DNA of 64,000 nt from Cricetomys ansorgei (lineage: Eukaryota > Chordata > Mammalia > Rodentia > Nesomyidae). The position numbers were made by a program, and so were the translations under genes. The DNA is taken from assembly GCA_026225945.1 (NCBI GenBank), contig JAMJFZ010000320.1, forward strand, positions 12,090,001-12,154,000. The letters are read 5' to 3'. Positions within the stretch are counted from its first letter, which is position 1; every line of letters begins with the position of its first letter. Positions 35,406 through 46,539 of this stretch are shown here, piece by piece. The notes below the pieces were generated by a model. That model had not been told where the DNA came from. It saw only the letters and a list, made by a program, of their open reading frames with translations, and did not search any database.

Positions 35406-36825
35406 TGCCTCTGGGTATAAAATGCCTTCATTTACAACCATGTGTGATACATTTTAAATCAGCCTTTCCCTTCAGGTGTATGAATTATCATTCTAGAAGT
35501 CTGTTTTCTGTGGCAAGACCCAAGCAAAAACTAAGTGATATTATGTTTTTATTTATAATTTTGAAAGGTAAGAATATTTTAGCTACTCAACACTTCAGCT
35601 ACTGGCACTCAACAATACTGCTTGGATTTAAAGTAAACAGACCCAAAAGGCCTAATTTCTTGGCCGCTCAAACAGCTGTTTCTTCTTACCTCTAATTTGT
35701 TCTGTGCCTTTGGATGGTCTCATTAACATGCTGGGTAGATGCAGGCTGGGTTATAACATAATTAGTTTAACTGTGCTAGTAATCAAACCAGAAGGCAAAG
35801 CACTGATTGTCACTTCAATACACAGAATACACATACAGGCTACAGCTCTCAAGATATAACCTTTTTATTTCTGTAGCAAATCCATCCTGCTATTTTATTT
35901 CAAGGTTTGCAAAGAACTCTGCAAATCTGCTCACTGATCTTTGTAATATCCTAAAAGCCAGACATAGTTATGTGGCAGCAGTCTACACAGCCCAGAGAAT
36001 CCAAAAGTGTGGTGTCAAAGCTGGGTAGTTAAATTTTTCTGCAGCATAAGACTTTTGGCTTCCAACACAAAGACAGCAATATCTCTCCTCTAAGCACCAT
36101 CCTCAGAGCTAAGAGTTATTTATCTTTACACTAAAGGAGGACAAGTGGCAATAATAGAAGCTCTTGATGACAAAAAAAAAAAAAAAAGTGTGACCCAAAA
36201 GGTATGCATTAGTACATTAAGAGACTTTTATTTCCAATGCATGCTGTAGAGGTATCGTTTCACAAATTGAAAACATCCCCTCACTTATCTTTTATAAGCT
36301 AGATATTTATGTTGAGTAAAACTGCAATAATATGGGACTCTTACAACCAAAGACTTCATTCAAACACATCTAAACATCTATAGTGTGTAGTAATGAGAAT
36401 CATCTTCACTTGGTTGTTTTTAGTAAGGATCAGCCATCTCACAAAATCTTATGGGATCAGTTGTAAATGACAAAGCTTACAGAACGCCCAAGTGGTCAGC
36501 AAATGTACAGTATCGTTCCCTACCCCTTTTAAAAACCGAAATATACATTCCTCCTTTGGGCCTTCACTTTCCTTTTGCAAATTTGCTTCCCACACGGAGC
36601 ATTAGCCAGCAGTGGGCAGGGACAAGCCTTAAAGATGTCACAGCACATAGCAGGCAGTGAACACAGTCTTAATGAATGGATAAATGGGCCCATAAATGAC
36701 CTTGGAGCTCTGTAACATGCTTAAGCCTTGGCTTCAATAGTCACTACTGAGTGTGCAGAAACCAGCTCGTTAGAGACAACTGAACAGGCAGAAGACTTGC
36801 TGTAAGTCTTGTCCCCTGACCCTAT

Positions 36826-36977
36826 CTTTTTTGTTTTGTTTTGGTTTTTTAAGACAGCATTTCTCTGGGTAGCCCTGGCTGTCCTGGAACTTGCTTTGTT
36901 AGACCAGGCTGGCATCAAACTCCAAGAGATCCATCTGCCTCTGGGATTAAGGTTTGCACTATCACTGCCTGGCTACT
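36826..36977 (-). mobile_element. B1 SINE
   Basis: AGACAGCATTTCTCTGGGTA, CCCTGGCTGTCCTGGAACTT and GACCAGGCTGGCATCAAACT form a reverse B1. Confidence 0.9.
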
Positions 36978-37121
36978 AATCACAAAGTTTTAAAAAGTTA
37001 TGACCTCCATAAAAATCATTTTTGCTCATCTATAACACAAAGGTAGCAAAACTTTAGCATCACAAAACTGATTAGTGGGCTGACAGAAATAAAAGTCTTT
37101 AGATTATAAATTAATATGCTG

Positions 37122-37276
37122 CCGCCAGGTGGTGGTTGCACATGCCTTTAATCCCAGAACTTGGGAGGCAGAAGCAGGTCTGTGAGTTCAAGGACAGCCT
37201 GGTCCACAGAGTGAATTCCAGGACAGTCAGTTACAATAGAAAAACCCTGTCTCGAAAAAAAAAAAAAAAAAACAAA
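37122..37276 (+). mobile_element. B1 SINE
   Basis: GCCAGGTGGTGGTTGCACAT, CTTTAATCCCAGAACTTGGG and AACCCTGTCTCG precede an A-tail. It lies opposite in orientation to the B1 at 36,826, forming an inverted pair about 150 bases apart. Confidence 0.9.
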
Positions 37277-37607
37277 AAAATTAATATGCTGCTACTATTA
37301 TTATCAAGAAAGAAAATTTCACAAATACATTTTCCAAATAATAGCAACCAAAATATTTACTAACGAGGGCCATGAGAGACGAAGTTGGCTCATGTAGGTT
37401 CAGATGGGGAGTGAGAGTTCTCCCATTGCTACCACTATCTCTAAGAGACCTGGAGAAAATAGCCCTGCTCTCACCACTGTAAAGTGGGGTAACAACTTCC
37501 CTTCTACTCTGCTGAGTTGTAGGAGACCCAACTGAAAAACAGTGAGTGAAAACCACTTAGATACAACACGGACTGCTCTCTCTTTCACAGCCTTGAGTAA
37601 CTCTTAC

Positions 37608-37754
37608 CTTAAGATGTCCTCCGGCAGAGACAAGCATTTTACTGTCAGGAGAAAAGCAAAGATCAGTCACCCAGCCTCCGTGGGTAGCAGTTCCTTCTTC
37701 TACTGAAATCGGAGCACACAAATGAAGAAGCTGGCCATTTGAGACACCCCATAT
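37608..37754 (-). CDS. Apaf1: Apaf1 coding exon (WD40 blade with HGGWV insert)
   Basis: The exon has 49 codons, phase 0-0, from IWGVSNGQLLHLCAPISVEE to SAGGHLK. It carries the conserved ATHGGWVTDLCFSPDSK core of the penultimate blade. The acceptor is CTGTAG and the donor GTAAGAG. The third residue is G where the human and mouse proteins, as I recall them, have N. Confidence 0.96.
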
Positions 37755-38297
37755 CTACAGAAACATGATACACAATTTATTAACAGGGTTAGTCTGAAGG
37801 TTTACCAGTTTCAAAGTGTAATACACGTCATCTATGATATATCTGGAAATCTTCCTTTAAAAAAAAAAGATAGAGTGCTGTAGCAGATTGCTCTCAATTT
37901 CCACTGAGTTAAGAGAGAAGAATAAGCATGGTGGCACACACCTCTAATTCTGGCTGCTTGGGAGGCCGAAGCAGGAAGATTTTGAGTTCAAAGCCTGAGC
38001 AACATGAAAATACCCTGTATCCAAAAACTGAAAAAATAAAGGAGGGGTTTATCACTGAAATTTTAGCTATTGTGTGAATAAGACAGATCAGGTCTGTTCC
38101 TTAAGTCTTCAAAGCAAAGGAATCGTAACATTTGTAGAAAGCCTAACAGGATCTATCTTCCTGCAAGTGCAAACTCTCCTGTTTCTCTGCATTATACACA
38201 CTTCTCCTTCAGTTTTAATACCTCTACTTAAAAGCAAACAAAAACAACAAACCCACCACCAGAAATAAAAACATTCTGCTCAAAAACACTGGTTACT

Positions 38298-38507
38298 AAG
38301 GCTGGAGAGATGACTCAGCAGGTGAAAGCATTGGTTGCTTTTCCATAAGACCCAGTTTCAATTCCCAGCACCCACGTGACAGCTCACAAGCTGTGCCAGG
38401 AGATCAGACACCCTCTTCTGACCTGCTTGGTCACCAGGCATGCATGAGGTACACAGACGTAGATACAGGCCAAACACCCATACACATAAGAAAATAGAAT
38501 TTTAAAA
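38298..38507 (+). mobile_element. B2/B3 SINE
   Basis: AGGCTGGAGAGATGACTCAG, then TTCAATTCCCAGCACCCACG, then CACCCTCTTCTGACCTGCTT, with an A-rich end. Confidence 0.88.
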
Positions 38508-39107
38508 CAAAAAGAAAACAAAATCTTGGTTATCAAAGAAGCTATGCCAGAGCCCAAGTTTTCACTTCCTGGACTACTCTTCCAACACCACAGTTATCTG
38601 GTTGCTTTTCCAGTTTCTGATCTCTCAGCATTCAATACTTTCCATACTGGCTTTTAATTCCACAGACACAAAAGAAGAGCATGCCATAACTCCCAGACAA
38701 CTGCTTCCTAGGTGAAGCTGGCATGGTTTATATGTGTACCCTCAGAATTTCAGGTGATAAAAACCGCTGTTCATTTAGACTCCCTGATGCAAATGTGAGC
38801 CTCAGTACAGTTTCGTTAACAAAGATAGACAATCCAAAGATGACTGCAACACCCCAGAAAAAAAGGGTGACTAATGGGAGGAGTACTAAAAAGATCTCTA
38901 CTTTGAACAGTAAGAGAAGCAGAATTTGTAATTCATTTGTGATCCAAAGGTTTACAAAGTGAGTTTCTTCAAATTCTGCCATAAACGTACCTTTAGTTAA
39001 AGCTAAAAATTAAGATGAATCATTTACAAGGAGAAGAAAGACAACTGCAAATATCTAAGGCATTTACCTACACACAAACATAGAAAACATCTGCATAGCA
39101 CTTATTT

Positions 39108-39264
39108 ATTTACTTTTAACTTTGTTTGTTTACTGGAGACAGGGTCTTACTATGTACCCTTGGCTGACCTGGAACTCATTTACATAGACCAGGCTGGCTT
39201 CGAATTCAGAGATGCGTCTTCTGAGTGTTGGGATTAAAGGTATGCACCAACATGCCACCTGACT
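39108..39264 (-). mobile_element. B1 SINE
   Basis: GGAGACAGGGTCTTACTATG, GACCAGGCTGGCTTCGAATT and GAGTGTTGGGATTAAAGGTA form a reverse B1. A degenerate plus-strand B1 follows at 39,408-39,537, and an older B1-like copy lies at 37,924-38,040. Confidence 0.85.
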
Positions 39265-39605
39265 TATCTAACTGTAAAATGCATTCTTTCCTGGGGGGAA
39301 AGTGGCTATAAACACAGTGTGCACAAGAAACAGAACAAAGAATGCTCCATCCAACCAAAACCCGAGGGCCTATGTCTTGTCCCATTAAAAGAGGTCTCCA
39401 ATGTTAAACTGATATAATCCCAGGACTTGGAAGGCTAAAACAGGAATATCTGGAGTCAGAGGCCAGGCAAGGTTGAATGATGAGTTCAGGCCAGCCTAAG
39501 CTATACTGTACTATACTATACTCTCTCAAAAACCATTAAACAATCTTAGTGTGGGGAAAAATGCCAGCCCAAGCTAAAGGAGAAATGCTATCTCAGTCTA
39601 CCTAC

Positions 39606-39731
39606 CCTGATTTCTCCATTGTCATCTCCAGTTGCCAACAGGATGCCATCCAGAGAGAAGGCAGAGCAGCGGACACAGCCATTATGGCCCTTCAACTCAT
39701 GAAGAGGGGAAAGAAGTTCAAAACTCCAGAT
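39606..39731 (-). CDS. Apaf1: Apaf1 coding exon (WD40 blade)
   Basis: The exon has 42 codons, phase 0-0, from IWSFELLSPLHELKGHNGCV to DDNGEIR. It is a canonical WD40 unit with the GH dipeptide (KGHNG) and the D-D-N turn. The donor is GTAGGT and the acceptor TTTCAG. Confidence 0.96.
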
Positions 39732-40216
39732 CTGAAAGGCAATTAGGATTCTTTAGGAATGGTCTTTAAATATGTACAAGGCCTGCCCTGGGTGCCATAC
39801 TGCCAAAAAGTCAGTCGCATGCAAGTTAAAACATTTGGTGGTACATAAACTTTTACAAGATGCCCAAGCTCCAACCTGCAACCTTGTCAATTTTCTGGGA
39901 CTTCCCTTTAATTAATTACTCAAGTTGCATGCAGCTCAAGGACCAAAGTCAGTTTTCTCATCTTTGTACCCATGCTTACAAGGAAGAACGAGAACCAGTT
40001 AAGGACAGTTTATGGAGTGAGGCAGACAGCCCACTCTACTAAATCCTTGTGACTTAAGACAACTAAGGCTTCTCCAGCTTCAGTTTCTGCATTTGTAAAA
40101 TACAAATACAGAGTAGGGGTAACAATCCCAATGGCGTGATGACTAAATGAATATGGAGCAAAGGACACATCACACAGTCAATGCTCTTTAAAAGATTAGT
40201 CACCATACTGCTCTAC

Positions 40217-40312
40217 TTTTCTTTTATTTTTTTTGAGACAGGGGCCCAGGCTAGCCCTCAACTCACAGAGATCCTCCTGCCTCTAAAGTTGTACACCACT
40301 AGACCCGGCTTG
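40217..40312 (-). mobile_element. B1 SINE with internal deletion
   Basis: TTTTTTGAGACAGGGGCCCA jumps early to GCTAGCCCTCAACTCACAGA and ends CACCACTAGACCCGGC. It is about 50 bases shorter than a full B1. Confidence 0.75.
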
Positions 40313-40349
40313 CAGTCCTTTTCCTTCCAATATTCTCTCTGTGGTTCTA

Positions 40350-40640
40350 TTATTATCATTTAGCCAGAACCCACTGAAAATTACCATGTTCCAGGCGTTA
40401 CCAACTAAGAACTTGTGGTATAAGATGAAGAAGACATAGTTCCTTCCCTTGAAGTAAGGGAAGGGAAACTGGGCTCAGGAATACTTTGTGAGCAGCTGAA
40501 ATGTTCCAAAAAACACAAATAAAACATAATAGAACTCTGCAGGAAGAGCAGCTAATGTTGCCTGAGAGCCTGAAAAGGCTTCACTGAAGAGTCAGTAAGA
40601 AATGCAGGTTTAAAGTGATGTATCACAACTTGCACACCAA
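40350..40640 (+). mobile_element. L2-like relic
   Basis: ACCATGTTCCAGGCGTTACC, then AGACATAGTTCCTTCCCTTG, then a GGCTTCACTGAAGAG segment match the L2 3' end order. A MIR-like piece precedes it at 40,035-40,190. Confidence 0.5.
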
Positions 40641-41159
40641 GATGGAGGTGGGCACAGGCAGAAATGAAGGTATGAATGAAAAGAAAGGCAGTGATGAGTC
40701 AGAAAGATGGCCTTAAAACACCATGTAGTAGGTGTTTCAACAAGGCCTTCAGTGGCAGCAGAAGTATAAAGTGAAAGAGGTGCCCAAGAGGCCACCCACC
40801 AGCCAATGGGAAAGAAAGCATGGTCTTTGGAAACAAGAAGAGTGGATGGAACCAAAACACTGAGCAATGAACAAAAGAACCAAAGGCAGCTAGAAACTGA
40901 TGTCATTAACAAAGATGGAGGAACAGCGAAGAGAATGTCGTGCTGAGAGTCCCCAAGCTAAAAGCACAACTAAGAGAACTTCAAAAGTATCCACTTATAC
41001 TAAGTGAATAAAAATTATATCTTCTTACATCTCTTTCAATTACTTTTATTGCACATAATATATATCAGAAATTCTATTTGGTTAGATATAAATAAAAAGT
41101 AATCTTTTTCTTAATACTTTAAGAATTAAGAAATTAAGAATCTTTTTCTTAATCTTTGA

Positions 41160-41480
41160 TGCAAAAGTTTATTTTTAGTTCTGTTTAAAATGGTTGTTTT
41201 GTGCATTGATGGGTGAAGGGCTGCCTAGGCCTTAGCATTTTATATAGTCTGCAGGTGTTGGCTTTATATAAAGGATGTTTGATTACTCATGATCTGCATG
41301 TGCTATCAATAGAACACCTGAGGAGATTAGGTATCAGTAAAAACCTCTGAGATGAGATGCTCAGGGTTCCACTGTCCAGGATGGTGCTTGCTATGATAGT
41401 GGTTTCTTCTGCTGAGGTCTGGTAGGGTTTGCACCTATGAAAATGCCTCTGTGTCTTCTGTGCAGACTGACACAGTAGCT
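41160..41480. repeat. unclassified dispersed repeat, copy 1 (LTR-like)
   Basis: About 320 bases are colinear with 55,700-56,020. Shared landmarks in order are TGCAGGTGTTGG, GATCTGCA, ACCTGAGGAG, CTTCTGCTGAGGTC, GTTTGCACC versus GTTCGCACC, and ATGAAAATGCCTCC/T. The size and lack of coding suggest a solo LTR or similar, but I cannot assign a family. Confidence 0.75.
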
Positions 41481-41729
41481 ATCTACTACAAATCTTAATT
41501 CTCCCATAAGGGAGAATCATAATTATTAAATGTTATTCATTTAATCTATCCAACATCAAATAAATGCCAATGCACATCCTCCAAAAGCTTGTGATCTAAG
41601 ACAGCTCACACAATCCTCTAGCTTTAGTTTTGACATACGCAGAATTAGAACAATGACACCTATGATGTGAAGATCAAGTGAGATTAAAGGGGGTGAAATT
41701 CCTAGCACTACATGTCCTAAAATATGAGA

Positions 41730-42066
41730 CAAGGGCCAGAGAGATGGCTCAACCAGTGCACTAGCCTCACAAGCCCAACAACCCAACTTTGTGTAAAAAG
41801 CTGGATACAGTGGCCTACATCTGTAGGTCCAGCATTCCTACGGCAGGGTGGGAAGTGGAAACAGGGAAACTACCTGGAAGCGCCTGGGTCTAGAGTGCAC
41901 AGTACAGCAAAGGCAGCAGAAACAATGAGAGAACCTGCCTCAACAAGGAAAGAAACCACTCCTAACAGTTGTCCTCTGACGTACACACATACACTGTGAC
42001 TCGTGCAGGCTCCTTCTCTCTCCCTTTCTCTATCACATACACACACAAAATAATAAATTCTTAAAA
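41730..42066 (+). mobile_element. RSINE1/B4-family SINE
   Basis: GGGCCAGAGAGATGGCTCAA, then GTAGGTCCAGCATTCCTACG, then CAGTTGTCCTCTGACGTACA, then a CACACACAAAATAATAAATT tail. Confidence 0.8.
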
Positions 42067-42187
42067 ATACATATGATATAGATATGTAAACAGAATCTGT
42101 CACTATTTGCCCTATACAATATTTGGACTCATAATACATAATCACTACTACAAGTTTTACACGTGGACACTTCAAGTAACTACTGAC

Positions 42188-42313
42188 CTTTGCAGTCTTA
42201 TCAGCAGAGGTAGACGAAAACTTGGTAGCATCAGAAGAAATATCACAAGAAAGTACTGTACCCTGATGACAAATAAAGTCTTTTTCTATTCTTCCAGTAA
42301 TGATATTCCATAC
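42188..42313 (-). CDS. Apaf1: Apaf1 coding exon (WD40 blade)
   Basis: The exon has 42 codons, phase 0-0, from VWNIITGRIEKDFICHQGTV to STSADKTAK. The DISSDATKFSSTSADKT motif matches the family. The donor is GTCAGT and the acceptor CCTTAAG. Confidence 0.96.
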
Positions 42314-42361
42314 CTTAAGGAGGGAAAAAAAGATTAGGTGACACTTTTAAGAACATTTTTG

Positions 42362-42546
42362 TCATGTGTGATGGAACACAACTATACCCCAAGGGGGAGC
42401 AGAAATATGGAGACTACAAGTTCAAGGCCAACTTGGGCTACATAATACTTAAAGAAAACAAAGGATGGGGGTGTGGCTTAGTGGGAAAGTACTTGCTTAA
42501 CATGTGCAAAGCCCCAGGTTTGATTCTTAGAATTACAAAACAAGGA
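42362..42546 (+). mobile_element. B1 remnant followed by ID SINE
   Basis: The B1 part has GTTCAAGGCCAACTTGGGCT. The ID part has GGGGGTGTGGCTTAGTGGGA and GCCCCAGGTTTGATTCTTAG. Confidence 0.75.
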
Positions 42547-42589
42547 GAGGGAGGGGAAGGAAAGGAAGGACACCTTAAGAGCACAATTG

Positions 42590-42815
42590 GAGGGGACTAG
42601 AAAGACCTCTCAGCAGTTAAGAGCACTGGCTTCTTTCCCAGAGGATCTGGGTTTGGTTTCCAGCACCCCATGGAGGCTCACAACCGTCTAACTCAAGTTT
42701 CAGGAGATCCAATGCTTTCAACCTCTGTGGATACTGCAAGCATGTGGTACACAGACATACATACAACCAAAACACCCATACACATAAAAATAAATACATC
42801 TTTTTTTAAAAAATA
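42590..42815 (+). mobile_element. B2/B3 SINE
   Basis: AGACCTCTCAGCAGTTAAGA, then GTTTCCAGCACCCCATGGAG, then CACATAAAAATAAATACATC. Confidence 0.85.
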
Positions 42816-43049
42816 CCATCAGTTATAAAACATACCCATAAAACAAGTTTTAGAACAGTAGCTGTTCTGGTCTCTCAAGTTTCCTTTAGTATAAATGCTT
42901 ATAAACATACAACAGATGTAGGTGACTGCAATGAATAGAAAACAGGCATAACGCTGAAATTCTTTCATTTAATTACTTAACATTCATGTGCTCAAGCTGC
43001 CACAATATAATTACTGCAACATCAGAATTTTTTTTTTTTTTTTAAGAAC

Positions 43050-43215
43050 AATCTGTGACTAGGTAGGGTAGTACATAATGCTTTTAGTCCCAGACACTCA
43101 GGAGGCCAGTGGATCTCTGTAAGTTCAAGGCCAGCTTGGTCTATTTATCAAGTTCCAGACCAACCAGGAGTACTTAGTGAGACCCTATTTCAAAATACAT
43201 ACATACATACAAATA
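43050..43215 (+). mobile_element. B1 SINE
   Basis: TTTTAGTCCCAGACACTCAG, GTTCAAGGCCAGCTTGGTCT and GAGACCCTATTTC, then a short ATACATAC run. Confidence 0.82.
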
Positions 43216-43244
43216 TATATAACTTTTTTAAAAAATACGGTACA

Positions 43245-43470
43245 CCGGTCTGGAAAGATAGTCTATTAGCTAAGATTGCTCTTCAAGAGAACCTGGGTAC
43301 AATTCTCAGCACCCAACTCCTAAGTATCTGAAACTCCAGTTCTAGAGCACCTGATGCTCTCTTGTTTTCTTCTAGCCTCTGCAGACACCAACCACGTACA
43401 TGGCACTCAGACATACATGCAAGCAAATGCCCATACAATAAATTTAAAGAATAGTTTCAAAAATAATTTT
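43245..43470 (+). mobile_element. B2/B3 SINE
   Basis: CCGGTCTGGAAAGATAGTCT, then CAATTCTCAGCACCCAACTC, then GCAAATGCCCATACAATAAA. Confidence 0.82.
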
Positions 43471-43506
43471 AAAAAAAAAATTTTTTAAATCTGGGATTCA
43501 AATTAC

Positions 43507-43626
43507 CTTCACTGTTCCATCAAATGACCAAGAAAGCAATCTTGAATTTTTTAGGAGCCTGAAGTCCTTCACTGTCTCCTGATGGGCTTCCAAAAAGACA
43601 TAGTCCTCTGATTGCCAATTCCATAC
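43507..43626 (-). CDS. Apaf1: Apaf1 coding exon (WD40 blade)
   Basis: The exon has 40 codons, phase 0-0, from VWNWQSEDYVFLEAHQETVK to SWSFDGTVK. The ETVKDFRLLKNSRLLSWSFD core is strongly conserved in Apaf-1. The acceptor is ATTCAG and the donor GTAAT. Confidence 0.96.
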
Positions 43627-44574
43627 CTGAATATCAAAGAATTAAGTTAGTTATAAACCTTCCCCAGTAATATCCCACTGGAAAGAGGGTATGTAGTGTC
43701 TTATCTAAAGTCTCTTATCTTCATAATATTTCAAACAGAGAAGTAACAAAGAATATTGTCTCTGTGTTTTACAAAGAGAAAAAGTTGAAGCTAATTAGCT
43801 TAGTAGGGGCAAAATAAAATACTTTTCCTCCTAAATAAAATTTGTTTTCTTCAGTTGCTTAGAGAGTAGTTAATTAAACCACAAGATAGAAAAAAAACCT
43901 ACAATATGCTAGTGAGCTCACCATCTGATTAAATTTTCCAGAGAAATTTATCCCAATTACATATCTGCAGATTTGCAAGCATGCACATTGGGTGAGTCTG
44001 CAGATTCTGGCTCTAGTAAAGCTGGCCCTATTGCCCAAAAATGTCAGTGAGCCAGAGAAGTGTAAAAACAGATCATGGCATTCCAAGCTTCAAAAGACTG
44101 AGATAGCTCCTAATGCAATTCTCAGAATAAAAGAAGCAGCAACAGGCACTGTTATTTCACACGCAGCCTAGAGAAGAGGTCCTCAGACACAAGAAAGAAG
44201 GAGGAATTGAAGCAGTGCCAGCAACTGGGACAAAACAAGCAAACAAGAACATCTGAGGCACAGCAGTGAACAGAAATTTCTATGCGGTGTCAATATGCAG
44301 AACATCCATTACTAAATCAAAGCAACAGTGTTTAGAGGCTTTTAAATTCTTGACTTCAATTAGTTTAATTAAAGTGTTTCCAAGTAAGGCAAATGTGAAT
44401 CAAACAAGAATCTACCATGAACAAATCTACAAAATGAGACAAAGAAAAAAAATCCTACACAAAGATATTAACTACTGAAGTACAAGTATTGTGAAATTCA
44501 AAACAGAGATACCTTTGAGAAGATTTGGTAAAGAGGCCAGCACTCAAAGCATATGAGAGTTGCTGGGGTTGGAA

Positions 44575-44667
44575 AGAAAGCTCAGAACACACACGAAAAC
44601 TGAACCACAGAGAGAAGATTAGCATGAGCCCTGTGCAAAAATGACATGCAAATTCAGGAAGCAGTCC
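44575..44667 (+). pseudogene. U6 snRNA pseudogene
   Basis: The central and 3' text ACAGAGAGAAGATTAGCATG, AGCCCTGTGCAAAAATGACA, TGCAAATTCAGGAAGCAGTC follows U6 snRNA (ACAGAGAAGATTAGCATGGC ... GCAAATTCGTGAAGCG) closely. The 5' end is degraded, and the ACAGAGA box region carries an inserted GA. Base changes break the stem pairing, and no upstream snRNA promoter elements are evident. It is a retroposed copy, not a functional gene. Confidence 0.88.
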
Positions 44668-44812
44668 TTTTTTTTTTTTTTTTTTTTTTTGAGAAGGCTC
44701 CTTGGAACTCACCATGTAGACTAGGCTGGACTCAAAATTACAAAGATTCACCTGCCTCTGCTTTCTGAATGCTTGGATTAAAGGTTGTACACCACCACAC
44801 TCATTAGCAGTC
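44668..44812 (-). mobile_element. B1 SINE abutting the U6 pseudogene
   Basis: The T-run at 44,668-44,690 is the reversed A-tail. It is followed by TAGACTAGGCTGGACTCAAA, CCTGCCTCTGCTTTCTGAAT and GCTTGGATTAAAGGTTGTAC, a reverse B1. Confidence 0.85.
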
Positions 44813-45384
44813 CATACTTTTTAAGCCTCACAGCCTGAGTTGGATCTCTGGGATCCCCTGGTAAAAGAGAACCATTTCCTGTATATTGTATTCTGACCTT
44901 CACATAAGCTCACATGATGCCACGATGTGTATGTGTGTAAGTACCCACATAAAATAAACATCTTTTAAAAGCACTGTGTATATAAAAGCCATTCTGAGTA
45001 ATCCAGAAAAAGAAGGTGAAATACAACTTGCATTTTTAAAAATAACTCTTATTCTAAAAATTATTTCTTCCTCTGGTTGAGAGTATCTCCAAACAGATCA
45101 TAAAACCTTATGAATTTAGGTTCACACCGCACACAATGTCCCAACAGGATTTATCTGATGTAGTTAAATTTCCCCCATTTCAAAGACATCTGGAGAGGAA
45201 GAAATGTGACTATTATATGAGTTTCACAGCTAACAAAGAAGCATCATGGGGGCTTATAATAAAGTTTCTGCACTGAAGCCAAATTTCATTCCGATCCTAC
45301 ACCTTCACACATATAGCAAGATTGGTTTTCTAAAATAGTTTTTAATGGTATAGTTAAATGCTGCCATGAGAAATATTTACCAAA

Positions 45385-45540
45385 TATAACTAGGAGTCTA
45401 ACTCAGTAGTAGAACACTTGCTAGGACAAGGAATGGTGAAGCATGCCTTTAATCAAGAGGCAGAGGCAGGTGGATCTTTCTGAGTTCAAGGCCAGCCTGA
45501 GCTACATGGTGAGACTTATGTCAAAGGGAAAAAAAAAAGG
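45385..45540 (+). mobile_element. ID-B1 (B4-like) SINE
   Basis: AGTCTAACTCAGTAGTAGAA, then GTGAAGCATGCCTTTAATCA, then GAGTTCAAGGCCAGCCTGAG. Confidence 0.75.
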
Positions 45541-45569
45541 AACTCTTGGGCATTAAAAATGTAATGACA

Positions 45570-45755
45570 GGGCTGGAGAGATGGCTCAGCAGTTAAGGGC
45601 ACTGACTACTCTTCCAGAGGTCATGAGTTCGATTTCCAATAATCACATGGTGGCTCATAACTATCTATAATGGCATCTGATGCCTTCTTTTGGCATACAG
45701 ATGTATATGCAGACAGAGTACTCATATAAAATAAAATAAATCTTTAAAAAAGAAG
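45570..45755 (+). mobile_element. B2 SINE (well preserved)
   Basis: GGGCTGGAGAGATGGCTCAG, AGCAGTTAAGGGCACTGACT and CACATGGTGGCTCATAACTA, then the AAATAAAATAAATCTTTAAA tail. Confidence 0.93.
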
Positions 45756-45859
45756 TTTTTTAAAAATGTAATGAAGAAATGGAGAGGGGGGATCAATAAA
45801 AAGGTTGGAAATTTAAAAACTGAATTCCAGAATATAGAGCACAGAATAGAAAGTTTAAA

Positions 45860-45985
45860 TAGGGGTGGGGGGAACATGTTTAACACCAGGAAATAGAAGC
45901 AGAAGAATCAGAAAGGTCATCCTCAGCTACATGATAAGTTCAAATCCAGCCTGGGCTATAAAGGATCCTGCCTCAAACAATAAAC
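45860..45985 (+). mobile_element. degenerate B1-like SINE
   Basis: GTTCAAATCCAGCCTGGGCT and GATCCTGCCTCAAAC identify a decayed B1 right half. Confidence 0.55.
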
Positions 45986-46239
45986 CAAAAAATGAGGCAA
46001 GAGGATTGGCTTGGGAACCAATATATGAATAATGGGTTTTACAAAAAAGAGAATCAGATTGGACCAGAAAAGAAATAATTCAAATAGAGTCTGAATTTAA
46101 GACTAAGTTCCTTGACAGAAACTACCAAAATAAACAAAATCATGGAAGGTGCGGTCACCAAGGCACATCATCATGAGGTTTCAAAATTCTGAGCCCACAG
46201 ACAAGACTTGAAATCTTCCAGAAAGATTTAAAACTGGAA

Positions 46240-46388
46240 TGGAGCCAGCCACACCTTTTATCCCAGCAGAGAGAGGCAGAGGTAGGTGGGTGGATCTCTA
46301 TGAATTCAAGGCAGCCTGGTTCCAGTAAATTCCAGACCAGGCAGAGCTACATATTGAGATCCTGTCTCAAAAACAAAACAAAAAAATC
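46240..46388 (+). mobile_element. B1 SINE
   Basis: GGAGCCAGCCACACCTTTTA, GGCAGAGGTAGGTGGGTGGA and TGAGATCCTGTCTCAAAAAC. Confidence 0.85.
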
Positions 46389-46539
46389 AGAATGACTTTA
46401 GAGTTCTCAATATAAATTTTGGAACTTAGGGGAAAAAATGAAGCAACAGTACCTTTAAATTTTTAAAGTGAAACAATTTCCAGCCACATGTGATCAAAGA
46501 CTGGATTTTTCTAGACTATATTACAACAAGAACTGCAAC

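Larger units (their letters stand above)
33867..37607 (-). other. Apaf1: Apaf1 last intron
   Basis: It contains a short CA run (34,911-34,929), an antisense MIR (35,265-35,405), a B1 in each orientation (36,826 and 37,122) and otherwise unremarkable sequence with no further exon. Confidence 0.85.
37755..39605 (-). other. Apaf1: Apaf1 intron
   Basis: It contains an old B1-like copy (37,924-38,040), a B2/B3 (38,298-38,507), a reverse B1 (39,108-39,264) and a degenerate B1 (39,408-39,537). There is no further exon. Confidence 0.85.
39732..42187 (-). other. Apaf1: Apaf1 intron
   Basis: It contains MIR-like (40,035-40,190 and 41,585-41,715) and L2-like (40,350-40,640) relics, a shortened reverse B1 (40,217-40,312), an unclassified LTR-like repeat (41,160-41,480) and an RSINE1 (41,730-42,066). 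40,640-41,160 is AT-rich with nothing recognised. Confidence 0.8.
42314..43506 (-). other. Apaf1: Apaf1 intron
   Basis: It contains a degenerate B1 plus ID (42,362-42,546), a B2/B3 (42,590-42,815), a B1 (43,050-43,215) and a second B2/B3 (43,245-43,470), all on the plus strand and so antisense to the gene. It is almost entirely SINE-derived. Confidence 0.85.

Noticed and set aside
44575..44667. Functional U6 snRNA gene
   Set aside because: The 5' end is degraded, the ACAGAGA region carries an insertion, and no snRNA promoter elements are evident upstream. Called as a pseudogene.
45570..45755. tRNA-like A and B boxes
   Set aside because: They belong to a B2 SINE; no cloverleaf or mature tRNA ends. 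The same applies to the ID and B4 copies throughout.
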